This document shows positions 13,876 through 23,903 of a stretch of DNA of 64,000 nt, one piece after another. How positions within the stretch are numbered: position 1 is the first letter of the stretch; the number at the start of each line of letters is the position of its first letter. The notes below the pieces were generated by a model, which was not told where the DNA came from, did not search any database, and was given only the letters and a program-made list of their open reading frames with translations. The translations under genes and the position numbers were made by a program. The DNA comes from Hyalella azteca (taxonomy: Eukaryota > Arthropoda > Malacostraca > Amphipoda > Hyalellidae). The DNA is taken from assembly GCF_000764305.2 (NCBI RefSeq), contig NW_025931825.1, forward strand, positions 144,784 to 208,783, in the 5' to 3' direction.

Positions 13876-13880
13876 CTCGC
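13876..13880. other. Target-site duplication, left copy (CTCGC)
   Basis: The five bases CTCGC directly precede the left LTR terminus TGTGAG and recur directly after the right LTR terminus at 19197-19201. A 5-bp duplication is typical of Ty3/gypsy integration and shows that both outer ends of the element are original. Confidence 0.9.
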
Positions 13881-14331
13881 TGTGAGATTGTTATCTCAAT
13901 GTTCAATAAACGTTCAATATTACTGGGTTTAATAAACAAAAGATCTTTACAAGTCTAATTATCCTAACTCTTAAGACAAGAGGCGCACAAGAGTTATCTG
14001 AGGGCAATAATGAGAGTAGCGACGTAATCGAGAGGAGTCGCGCGAGGAGGAGGACTCCGCTGTGTCCTAGAGGACGAACAACAATACTTAATATGAACAC
14101 CAATGAATGAATAATCTGACTATATCAGCAAGATATAACCTTCACTAATAACAAACATATAAAACAATAGTTAACCTCGTCAAACTCATACCTTAGAGTC
14201 GTGCTCTGCAGCCTAAGTAGCTCAGACCACCTTTCAGGGACATACAGGACGAAGTGCTTCTAATTCTATGACTAGGCTCAAAGAAAGCTTGCATGCCTGT
14301 CAGTAGTATGGAATGGGCTTACAATACTACA
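13881..14331 (-). repeat. 3' LTR of the Gmr1-like element, full length
   Basis: This 451-bp LTR is TG...CA bounded on either strand. In element orientation it starts TGTAGTATTGTAAGCCC directly after the polypurine tract and ends AACAATCTCACA at the target duplication. It shares about 213 bases with the right LTR and retains a 231-bp U3 segment (14091-14321 on the plus strand) that the right LTR has lost. A TTTTATATG stretch within that segment could serve as a TATA-like element. Confidence 0.92.
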
Positions 14332-14343
14332 CATCCCCCCTTC
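14332..14343 (-). other. Polypurine tract
   Basis: In element orientation this reads GAAGGGGGGATG. It lies immediately after the RNase H stop codon (14346-14344) and immediately before the TGTAGT start of the 3' LTR. This is the expected position of the plus-strand primer in an LTR retrotransposon, and it fixes the orientation of the element. Confidence 0.88.
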
Positions 14344-15052
14344 TCAAGCCGAGTTCTCACCAGAACTTGGATACCTGGAGAATACATCCGCAAGAAAGTT
14401 TTCTTTACCTTTAACATACTCTATATCAAATGAATAATTTTGCAATGATAATGCCCAGCGCATTCTACGAGATGTAAGACACTTGTTCTCATTTAGCCAC
14501 ATCAATGGAGCGTGATCAGTCCGTACAATAAATTTACTACCGTATAAATAATCATGAAATTTTTCAATTGCCCACTTAATAGCTAAACATTCTAATTCTA
14601 TTATCGCGTAATTCTTCTCGCCGTCTTTCAGCTTTCTACTAATACAAGAAATTGATTTGTCTTCTCCATCACATCTTTGCCACAGAACGGCTCCTAATCT
14701 AACGTCGAGGCATCGGTTTGGACAACAAATGTAGCACCTGGCGTAGGAATGTGCAATGGAATGTTCCCTTCTAAACATGACACGCTGTTGGAAAAACACG
14801 TTTGCAATTCTTCCGTCCACACAATCTTATCGGGGCAGCACTTTCTCAAGGTATCATTTAAAGGTGAATCATATCTGGCTAAGTTTGGTGCAAATTTCAA
14901 GTTTCTAAGTTTGGTGCAATAAAAGTTTATCATTACTAAGAATGAACGCATGTCTTTCTTAACTATGGGTCGTGGAAAGTTATTAACGGCCTCCAATTTC
15001 TCCTCATCCACTCTCATCTTACCTCTACCTACCACAACACTAGAAATTTAAC
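14344..15052 (-). pseudogene. RNase H domain (C-terminal pol), frameshifted
   Basis: This region degrades the RNA strand during reverse transcription in an intact element. Two overlapping frames make it up: 15035-14694 (connection region, ending at the VVQTDAS block with the first catalytic Asp near 14714) and the frame down to 14344, which supplies the later acidic residues in ELECLAIKW and VRTDHAPL and ends ADVFSRYPSSGENSA. They meet at about 14700 through a one-base frameshift inside the active-site block. A further shift separates it from reverse transcriptase near 15030-15050. It sits directly upstream of the polypurine tract, so it is the last pol domain. Confidence 0.85.
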
Positions 15053-15860
15053 TTCTGCATTGGCAAAACTACATTTCGAACGATTAAGCGTAAGTCCTGC
15101 CTCGTACAGTTTCTTAAGAACTAAATTTACATGATACAAGTGATCCTTAAAATTTGAACTATACACCACTAGGTCATCTACAAAGTTTGCTACGAAGCTA
15201 CGACAGTCTTGCAATATTTCATTAATAACACGATTACACAGACCAGTTGCAAATTTTATACCGAAAGGTACGACACTGAATTCAAATTGACCGTTGTCAA
15301 TAACAAAAGAAGTATACTTTGTTGAACTTTCAGTCAAAGGAATTTGCAAAAATGCTTTAGTTAAATCTAGTTTGCTAATGAACTCCGCTTCCTGTAGTGT
15401 TTCAATAACACTTTCAGAATTCGGCATGGGAAAGTTATCAGTGTTGATAAAATTATTATCTTTTCGATAATCTACGGTTAAACGTGAAGATGCATCGGAA
15501 TTTTGGACGATCACTACGGGCGATGCCCACTGACTGGTTGATTTCTTAATTATACCGCACTTCAACCATTTCCTAATCTCAGCATCCACTTTTTCTTTCA
15601 GGTGAAAGGGAATCCTGTAAGGAACACTTCTGGTAGGTTTCACAGATTCGGGAATAACAATTTCATATTTCATAAAAATTACGGTAACTCTCCCTGGCAA
15701 ATCATCGAAACATTTTTCTTTATCCTTCAACACTTCAAATATAGAATGATGTTTAGATTTCTCTAAATCTTTGCTAATCTTGAAATCGGAAGGTAAATCA
15801 TCAGCATTTTGGACAGAACATGCAGGAATAGACTGTAAGACAGGCTCAGTCCCTGAAAAT
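15029..15860 (-). pseudogene. Reverse transcriptase domain (pol), Ty3/gypsy type
   Basis: The polymerase domain reads in one frame from about 15858 to 15029. Visible landmarks in order are VPYRIPFHLKEKV near the N-terminus, SPVVIVQNSD, RLTVDYR, motif A KLDLTKAFLQIPL (catalytic Asp), VVPFGIKFAT, and the FVDD active site at about 15184-15173, followed by the thumb region with KCSFA. Length and motif order match Ty3/gypsy reverse transcriptases. Upstream it is separated from the integrase C-terminus by a TGA and a frameshift; downstream it shifts frame before RNase H. Catalytic residues are intact, but the broken pol frame makes expression as a polyprotein unlikely. Confidence 0.9.
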
Positions 15861-17372
15861 CTTCAACATGTTTACATGGTATGTTCGTTCAACCTCATTG
15901 ACTCATATCACATAATCAACCTTATTGATTTTCCTTACTACTTCAAAAGGTCCCTTCCATTCTGACAAAAGTTTACTGGTGCTAGATGGAAGTAATAGCA
16001 AAACTTTTTCGCCAACCTTAAATTTTCTAGCACGAGACGTTTTATCGTAATACACTTTCTCTTTAGTTTTGTTCAAAGATTCATTCTCATTCGACAGACG
16101 CATAAATTCCTTCAGACGCCTCTCTCTTCGTGTCGCCCATGGTCCCCAGTCCTTGTCAGGAGGGAATGCCATAAGAGAGTCTTGGGTGTGAATGGACAGT
16201 TGGCATGGTCCTTGGTCTGCTCCGAAGCTGTTTTCTCAGCCTAGGAACGGACTCTTTGCAGTGACCTGCCAGTCCCGTGTCATGCGTCCTCTTGTGCTGA
16301 GGCGTGCGGCATGAAAGTAACACCCTTGCTCTCCTCGGCCTGATGGAATTGGCCACAACATATTCAGTCACCGACACCTCCTCACTCTCAGAACAGTCAT
16401 CTAAGAAATTTTGCTTAATCAGAAACAGAGGCCCTCTAACTTCAAAACCGAAAAGTAATTCAAATGGAGAAAATCCAGTGGTTTTCTGAGGCACTTCCCT
16501 GTAAGCAAATAACAAAGGTTTCAAATATCTATCCAAATAGAAGGTTCTTCGCTACAAATTTTCTTGAGCATCCCTTTCAAAGTCTTATTAAAATTTTCAC
16601 AAGTTCCATTGCATTTTAGGTTGTATGGGGTGGTATTAATGCTCTTAATTTGAAGCAGCTGATTAAATCTCTTCATGACTGAAGACATGAATTGCGTTCC
16701 CTGATCGTGCAAAATCTCTGACGGAAGGCCAATTATACAAAACATTTCAAGTAAGGCTTCAGCAATGGTTTCGCTATGTATTCCCTTCAAAGTAATTGCA
16801 TCAGGATATTTGGTAGCTAGATCTATCATAACAAGAGCAAAACGGTTAACTTTTTGACTTTTCGGCAATGGTCCTATGATATTCACCGCAACACGCTGAA
16901 ATGGTTTTCCGATCACAGGCATCTTAATCAATGGTACCTTAGGAGGACGATTACACGAAAATTTTTGGCATTTAGAGCATGAAATACAGAACAAACGAAT
17001 ATCATTATGACAACCAGGCCAAAAGAAATGTGCCATTACTCTATCCTTGGTTTTCTGAACACCTAAATGTCCAGCGGTAATACATTCATGGCCCAATTCC
17101 ATTACTGTCTTCCTCAATTCTGAAGGCAACACGATCTGTTTGACGGTACTGAACACCGACTTCTTATCACATGCCTGTCTTATCAATACATCATTCTCTA
17201 CAGCAAATTTTGGAAAGTTTGTTGAGTTGGCATTTAACAATTGAAAATATTTCTGCAATTTTGGATCTTTCCTCTGCAAAGCTATCAGATCTTGGGTATT
17301 AATTTTCGTCAAATCTAACAAAATTTTATTTCCTGACAGAGGCGATATGGTTTCTGAGTCAGATCCGGAACG
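15861..17372 (-). pseudogene. Integrase (pol), upstream of RT; D-to-N in the active site
   Basis: Integrase inserts the cDNA into the host genome. The frame from 17372 to 16521 shows an HHCC-type zinc site (GHEC..AGHLG, then CISCSKC) and a catalytic core. DQGTQF supplies the second Asp, and the Glu lies exactly 35 residues further in CENFNKT, but the first position reads VAVNIIGPL, with Asn (codon 16883-16881) where Asp is expected. After a frameshift near 16530 the core continues with LLFAYREVPQKTTGFSPFEL. A GC-rich foreign stretch interrupts at about 16350-16130. The end (to 15903) has a GPF-type module, WKGPFEVV, followed after a TGA by TYHVNMLK, the usual tail of gypsy integrases. A TAA at 17375-17373 separates it in frame from protease. 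Confidence 0.9.
16130..16350. other. GC-rich insertion inside integrase
   Basis: The integrase is recognisable up to VTEYVV (about 16356) and again from RRLKEFMRLSNEN (about 16115 downward). Between them about 220 bases encode Arg/Pro/His-rich peptide unlike any integrase. They are much more GC-rich than the rest of the element. Ends and target duplication could not be fixed by eye. It could be a small mobile element, filler DNA or a captured host fragment. Confidence 0.55.
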
Positions 17373-17870
17373 TTACTGGCTCCTAGTTTGAACAGCACAA
17401 GCAGTATGAACAGTGTTGCTAGTGGAACATGCACATACGGCACCAGAAATATTTCCCAACAAAACCTCAAAAGGCAGTTCGGACAAGCAAGCAGTATCAG
17501 TAATTCCTTTGAAAAATACACAGTCTAATTTAACACGAGCTTTAGGAACATTTATCATACGATTATCCGCTAATTTTAGACTAATAGTCTCGCCTGTCAT
17601 CTGGATTGTAGGCACAAGTGACTTCTTGACAAGGACAGTGGTAGCACCGGTATCTCTCAAAATTTTGACTTCTTTCCCATTAAAAAAAAAAACAAATGTT
17701 ACTGGCAAGGATTGATCTACCATGATCTTTGATTTACATTTTACCACAGAATTAATGCAAGAATGATCTAAAGATCCATTGGTTTTAGCAACAAATTTCG
17801 CACTTGGATTAGCTCTATTAGGGACAGGTTTAGAACGACAGAACTTAGTTATGTGACCAGGTTTGTTACA
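17373..17870 (-). pseudogene. Aspartic protease (pol N-terminus)
   Basis: This domain processes the Gag-Pol polyprotein in an active element. The minus-strand frame from 17939 to a TAA at 17375-17373 carries, after the second zinc knuckle, the active-site signature VKILRDTGATTVLV (Asp codon at about 17654-17652), then a flap-like region and SELPFEVLLGNISG, where LLGxD/S near the end is typical of retropepsins. A run of A/T at about 17682-17692 encodes FVFFF just before the core. The final TAA is in frame with integrase downstream, so a single stop separates the two; it may be a degenerative mutation or a readthrough site, and with this much decay elsewhere the former is likelier. Confidence 0.88.
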
Positions 17871-18882
17871 TTTGAAACAAAGCCCTCTATGATCTCCATG
17901 CATATTAGAAGTATTGAGAACCGCATTGCTTGCCTTCACATTACAATTACGTTAACTGTGACCTAATTTACCACACTGAAAACAAGTTGGTGCTTTACCC
18001 GATGCTAAGTCTGAAAGAAATGTCCCTTGCTCTTTACATCAGCTCTACCATGAATTGCATGGTAGTTATCAGCAAGTTTCACAACATTATCTAAAGGCAA
18101 GTGAAAAATATCATTTTCTCTCAAATATTCAGAAAGATTCCTATCAACAGAATTAACTAATCGGTCCTTTAGAATTAACTCTACCACGCTCTCAAAAGAT
18201 TTTTCAGCACCTGCTAAATCACAAAATTTATCGAAATATTCGTGAACTCTCAGAGCGCACTGGCAAAATGATTCAGATCCTTGCCTCGAGGAGTGAAATT
18301 TCTTCTGATAGTCGTACACTGTGAACCCAAATGCACATATCAATTTCAACTTAACACTCTCGTAGGTTTCACCAGTAGGAATCGAATTCATAAAGGAACA
18401 TACCCTGTAGTTGGGCAAATCCATTTTGGAGCGCTGACATGCATGGCCACGGAATGAGACCAGCAGCTTGCTTCTCGCACCTTCTCGAACGTCTGCAAGT
18501 ACACCGACATGTCCTCACCATCGTTGTAAGATGACAACTTAATAAGGTTCTTCCCAGCAAATACGGTGTCGTTCGGGGTAGCAACTGAACGATTATAGCG
18601 ACGGCGTCAGCATTGGCTGCGTTAATTCTGGCAAGTTCCAGCTCCGTCTCCGTCTCAAGTTTCTTCATTTCCCGTTCATGTGCTCTGACTTCCCGTTGCA
18701 AGTCTTCTGCAGCTTTCCTCTCCTCTCTCTTTCTTCTTTCTCCCTCTTTTCTCTTTCTCTCAACCTCTGCTCCTCTTTACACCCAAGTACGTATTTACGC
18801 AACTCTTCCCTTATATTCCCGTATTTACGCAACTCTTCCCGCAACTTATATCTTTCCCATCAATTATATACTGAGAATCCAT
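17835..18882 (-). pseudogene. Gag: charged N-terminal helix, capsid-like region, two CCHC knuckles
   Basis: Gag packages the element RNA. From a Met at 18882-18880 the frame gives MDSQYIIDG, then a long Arg/Lys/Glu-rich helix typical of gags in this type of element. Frameshifts follow before the capsid-like segment 18424-18005 (YRVCSFMNSIPTGETYESVK and onward). Two CCHC zinc knuckles follow: the first (CFQCGKLGHS, then RNC) is broken by an in-frame TAA at 17954-17952; the second, CFKCNKPGHITKFC, is intact at about 17879-17838. A short direct repeat of CGTATTTACGCAACTCTTCC lies near 18788-18841. The N-terminal reading is composite and less certain than the knuckles. Confidence 0.8.
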
Positions 18883-18958
18883 GGTAAGAAATTTGGACTA
18901 ATCTGATAATTGAACTTCAGGATATTGACAGAACGTAAATTTAGGATAAACAAGAAGT

Positions 18959-18975
18959 TCCCGGACAAGCCTCCA
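18959..18975 (-). other. Primer-binding site resembling tRNA-Pro
   Basis: In element orientation the sequence two bases inside the 5' LTR reads TGGAGGCTTGTCCGGGA. The known tRNA-Pro primer-binding site of many retroelements is TGGGGGCTCGTCCGGGA; 15 of 17 positions agree. The 2-base spacer (18976-18977) is normal. The tRNA identity rests on recall of the conserved tRNA-Pro 3' end. Confidence 0.75.
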
Positions 18976-18977
18976 TA

Positions 18978-19196
18978 TGTGAGATTGTTATCTCAAGGTT
19001 CAATAAAAATTCAACATTACTGGGTTTAATAAACAAAAGATCTTTACAAGTCTAATTATCCTAACTATTAAGACAAGAGGCGCACAAGAGTTATCTGAGG
19101 GCAATAATGAGAGTAGCGACGTAATGAGAGGAGTCACGAGAGGAGGAGGACTCCGCTGTGTCCTAGAGGACGAACAACAATACTTACAATACCACA
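18978..19196 (-). repeat. 5' LTR of the Gmr1-like element with U3 deletion
   Basis: At 219 bp it is less than half the length of its partner. It begins, on the plus strand, TGTGAGATTGTTATCTCA and ends ACAATACCACA before the CTCGC duplication. Alignment with the left LTR shows loss of 231 bp corresponding to 14091-14321. The break falls at a CTTA present at both edges in the intact copy. In element orientation the loss removes nearly all of U3, where the promoter of the genomic transcript should lie. Confidence 0.92.
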
Positions 19197-19201
19197 CTCG
19201 C
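19197..19201. other. Target-site duplication, right copy (CTCGC)
   Basis: Identical to 13876-13880 and directly adjacent to the LTR end. Removing the element and one copy gives a continuous AT-rich preinsertion sequence running from AATAAATACG to TCTATATATAACTCG. Confidence 0.9.
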
Positions 19202-21123
19202 TCTATATATAACTCGTAATGTGTATGCAAATAATTCGCTCTCGATATACGCATCAATCGTTCTTGATATACAAATTAATCTCACTCCATATATAAAATT
19301 CACTGGTCTAAATTTATTCCATCATCTCTACAGGCTACAGTAAAGAGTATATATGTACATTCACACCTAGCTGATCGGTTAATTCGATTGCATTCTACCA
19401 GATAAATGACAATTTTTTTAACCTTGGACAAGAGTTTGATTTTTGTTCACTTTTTGGAAAAGAAATTTTCGATGATTCTGAAAAGCTGCAGATGTCTCAT
19501 CAACGAAACCTTGTAGCTAGGTAGAAATTGTATTGATGAATTTTCAAAAAGTAATTTGTGGGTTAGAAGAAATTAGTGATATTATCGAGAATTATTGAAG
19601 TGTAGGTATAATGTATATGATTGACGTATCTAATCCATAAATCATTCTCCACGTACATTCGTCTACGACTCTACGTGCTCCTGAGCTATCTTTAAACCTT
19701 AATATATTGGCAACGTAGTTAAAGCAAAATGATTTTACAAATATTTTCTTGCATTTAAATTGTGTGGTCTTTTTTCTGGGACAAATAATTCTGGGAGTTG
19801 CGAACATTTTGTCTGTACTCGGCCTTCCTTCGTTGTTTAGAAAGGAAACCGTCAAGCGCCCTCAAGCCTCCTTTTGGGTCGTTATTTTTGACTTCTAAAT
19901 ATTAATGTTGAGTTGTGCTGTTTGCCACATGAGACTTTATTTTTAATGTCGCAAGCGGTCTGGAATTTCGCTGTCGCCGTTAAATGGGCATTTAGTTAGT
20001 ATTTAGTGTTTAAAATTTGACTTTCTAAAGAGTCATTGGTTGTTAAATATTTTATATTCTTTGTTCCGGTTATTACATCTTAAATTTTTGCCTACTGTGT
20101 CGGCCGACTTGAAATTGCTCTTAAACCGAGGGCTTGTCGCCGGCGATGCCAAGCTCTTTATATTTACATGCTGGTCAGGCTTTTAACTCTACGGCGAAAT
20201 TACCATGTTTTTTAATATAAAAACTTGAGTAAGTAACTCATTAAATGTAATCTTCAATTTTTGTTTATGAGATTTTCAATGAATTCCTTATTTCGGTGCA
20301 AATTGTATTCCAAATTTTAAATTGTACTCCAATGTATTCCAAATTTCGGTGCAAATCAGTGTCAAATTGTTCCAAGAGTTGATCTTCAATTATCATCATG
20401 TTGAGTAATTTTTACTCTGATTATTAGCAACCATCAATTTAGATGTGCATCATTCAACCGCCTTTATTTTCAAAACAAATTTGACTAGCGTTTCTTCGAT
20501 TATTGATTAAAAAAATCTATATTCATAATAATAACTGAGATATTTTTCAAAGATAATAATTTATTTTGGTCCAGAATTTTAGCAGTAGCTTGACTGTTTT
20601 TGATCATATAAACTTTCGGGTAAAGTTCGAGCTAGCTAGAAGAAAATATGAACGATAATTTTAGCCAAAAAACTGCGCCTGCAAGGTGATTCGTAATTCC
20701 GTCGATCGTGGCGAATTTGTTCGTAGAGCCTGAGGAAACTTCGGATATTGTTTTTTTTTGCAACGACCATCGATGAACAGCTTCAATCGAATTTTTTATT
20801 TCCATTTGAAGGAACGCTTCCATGTCTTCAGAATGCAATTATATATACAACCTATAATTTTGTTTCTTCATAGTGCAATTATATATACAACATATAATTA
20901 AAATGCACTTCTGAGTGAAATTGTAAAATTTCCACTCTTTCTTCAGCTAATTGTTTCGCAAAATCTTGATGGAATTTATTTTGCATGGATTTTTTTAGAA
21001 TTTTGATTCCTGTATTCCATTGGTTTTTTTTCTACCAATAAATTTGTCAGATTTTTGATGAAGTTTCAAAGGCATCTAGTAGTCCGTATGTCCACAGCTC
21101 CCAGATTTTGTTCCTCTGAAAGG
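19202..21123. other. AT-rich noncoding stretch
   Basis: No gene is supported. A 25-bp motif around GCAATTATATATACAAC occurs twice, at about 20837-20861 and 20876-20900. Otherwise only short homopolymers and low-complexity AT sequence are seen. Confidence 0.45.
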
Positions 21124-21220
21124 TTCGAGTTAATGTTCGAGAATGCATGTTCGAACATTAACTCGAAATGTTCGAGAATGCATGTTCGAACATTAACTCG
21201 AAATGTTCGAGAATGCATGG
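21124..21220. repeat. Inverted repeat embedded in a 35-bp tandem repeat
   Basis: Arms TTCGAGTTAATGTTCGA (21124-21140) and its exact reverse complement (21151-21167) flank a 10-base loop. The 35-bp segment 21133-21167 is then repeated at 21168-21202 and partly again to about 21219. Every repeat therefore adds a further complementary arm and the region can form alternative hairpins. Confidence 0.88.
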
Positions 21221-23903
21221 CTGAAATTCTTTGTTAGATTTTCAGTAATTACTTGTGCAGAGAAGTTCTCGCACGAAGCATAATTCATAAATTGCCTCAA
21301 CATTTAAATTAATCATTCAAAACCCGTTCTTTCACAAATTTCCCCCAATCTAATTTGCATTATTGATAGGAATAACGAAAATCTCTAAATTGGCTTCCCA
21401 ACTGAGGTGACGCTTTTCATTTTCATGCAAAGTTCCGAAAAATAGTGCAATGTGTGAGACTTCTTCGTAAGTCAATTTTTTAGATAATGATAATAAATAT
21501 TATCTCTCTGAGTTCATTTAAATTAGATTGAAATATTCTAACTAGGCTAAAAATACAATATTTTTTGCTAAAAAAGGATCCTCGGTATAGCACTAAAAAT
21601 GGGAAGTCACTTGCACTTATCCTATTAATTTTAGCAGTCAGACTTGACCTGAAGCAACCTGCCACTAACAGCTTATATCTTCCGCTTTGAAGTACCTATA
21701 TTGCTCGGAAGCTCTTTTAAGAGCAATGCATTGTTTTTTGGACAAGGTTGCAGATAAAAATTTTTTCTGGTTGAGGTCAAATTATAATTTGTTTACGAAC
21801 TAAGGAGTTCACCTCGTGTAGATGTCGTTATTGAGTTGAAATCTGCAGGATAATTCACCAAGTTATTTCTGAAACGTTGCCGTACGAATTTTTGTTGATC
21901 GTTGAAATGCGTTGTTGAAAAAATTGATCGGTTTTACAAATTTAAGATCTGTGTGTGGATGCTTTTTCGTAATGAATTAAGACCTCACAAAAAATGAATT
22001 GTAACTGGAGTTTGAAATTTTCACCTTATTGGTCCTGCTGTTTACACTTGATCATTAACACGAAAGAGATACAAATTTTGGGAAATGATTAAGTAAGTAA
22101 TCATTGATGAATAATTTTCAGAAATATTATTGAACGCAAATCAAAGATTAATTTCAAGTATCTTTTTTTACCAGAATCATAGCTTATGTCATGTTACGGA
22201 AACTTGCATCTTGCAATTAATGCATGCACTACCTGTGTTGTAAAATTTTACCGATGTCGCTTCAATTTTTTACACTCCCTTCGAACTTGCAGGCTATTTT
22301 GTTCTGAGAATGAAAGCTGATTAAAGGCTTGTGGAGATCGGCCGCAAGGAACTCAAGATTAGAGTAACCGTGGAATATTTTTCACAATTAATTAAGCCAA
22401 TTTTAAATTAAGCATAGTCGCGCTAGTGTAATATTAAAGATCGCTCGATACTAACTTATGTAAGCTTTATGCGTATTATGATAACAGGTGTATTTTTCTC
22501 ACTGTATTGTATCGAGTTGAGGTTTACTCGATACTTCTCTTTCCAACAACATTTCCTCTTTGTAATACCTACTGTTTAGCGAGACGAACGTTATTTTTTT
22601 ATAAAGGCCTGGGGTCTTCTGTTCTTGATGAAAATTACAGTCCATGACTCGTGCTCGTGATCTTCATTGTTCTTGGTCCCGCGGACGTTGTTTTGAAGTT
22701 CCTTAATTGGGCGCTCATATTTTAACGCTCCCACGATAGGTTCAAATTAATTTTTGCCTTCGGTGGTGCGGACTCTGATAATTTCCCTTGATAATTCACT
22801 AAACAAGTAAAATTTCAGTGCATTGTTTTCTGAATATTAATTCGATTGAAGTTTGGCAGAGAATATGCACAGAAGAGCTTAACATCGTATTTACAGCACA
22901 AAAGCCTTAATAATAGACGTGTCCTTTTGCAAGAAAAAAAAAAATGTTAAAATTTCACTCTGAGTAGCAGCCTACCCTAATCCCATAGTTGTTTTTATTA
23001 CTGTAAATTGATAAATCTTCTTAATTAGTGAGTCAAATTTGATTCAAATCATTTCTATACACAGCCCACTCACGATGGCATGAAATTTCTTCCATAAATA
23101 ACATTGTTTATTTGAATGTTATTGTAGCGTGCGTTTCCTCTAACATGGCTACATTTATATAAAGTGCTCAAAAAAAACTTCATTCATGCCGGATCATAAC
23201 TATCGGTAGTCAAGCATCCGGCTTCTGGGTTCAGAGGTTCCGGCATTTCCCCATATTTTTTATCAATAGAATCAGCCTTGGCGAGTTATTCTCTTCGTGG
23301 AACATCTTGCCGAAATAGTTTGATTAAAACATGGAAGCATTTTCCCAATTGGAATTACAGTACTTGAAAAATGCTGCTGATCTATAGTCGGTGCTCTGAA
23401 ACAATAAGATCCTAAGATACATCAGGTTCTTTGAAGAAGTTTGCTGGACGAAACAATTTTCCTACGGGCGGATTTATTTGGCTATAATTGCATTTCGATG
23501 TTTTTCTGCTTTAATTGTTCCTACATTCACTCGAAAATTGATATTATCGGATGCAATGATCCGATAATAACTACTTCCAACTGCTGTTAAATGCTGAACC
23601 GATGAAAAATGATCTTCGAATAAGAATAATTCAGTGACTGCTTGGTCAGCCTGCATGAGTTGTGCGCATGCATGCTTATAAAACTTTGACTCTCTGTAAT
23701 GTGTCTAATTATGACAAACGCATTATCTAGTATCATCTATATATAGGCCTACCGTAATACGTGGTGCTTAATAATCCCTCATGTTTATCTCCGATTAAGT
23801 TAATTTCGTGAAGTACTTAATTCTCGTATGAATTTAATCAAAACTACCAGGGAAACTTCTATTCTCGCTGACCTAATTACCAGTTAATCACGGCTACCTC
23901 ACG
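21221..23903. other. AT-rich noncoding stretch
   Basis: No supported gene or element. A small perfect hairpin with 11-bp arms (TATTATCGGAT) and a 6-base loop lies at 23542-23569. Reading frames are short and without motif. Confidence 0.45.

Larger units (their letters stand above)
13881..19196 (-). mobile_element. Degenerate Ty3/gypsy LTR retrotransposon, Gmr1-like domain order
   Basis: The 5,316-bp element lies on the minus strand and is bounded by LTRs and a CTCGC duplication. From 5' to 3' (right to left) I see the 5' LTR, a primer-binding site, gag with two CCHC knuckles, aspartic protease, integrase, reverse transcriptase, RNase H, a polypurine tract and the 3' LTR. The enzymes are Ty3/gypsy in type: DTGA protease, HHCC plus D,D-35-E integrase with a GPF-type C-terminal module, FVDD reverse transcriptase. 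Integrase nevertheless precedes reverse transcriptase. That arrangement is established for the Gmr1 group, described first from deuterostomes. Stops, frameshifts and an internal insertion make it non-autonomous. The LTRs differ at about 8 sites over ~215 shared bases, so it is not very recent. Confidence 0.9.

Noticed and set aside
18613..18906. Plus-strand Ser/Leu-rich frames
   Set aside because: Antisense shadows of the Arg/Glu-rich gag N-terminus of the minus-strand element.
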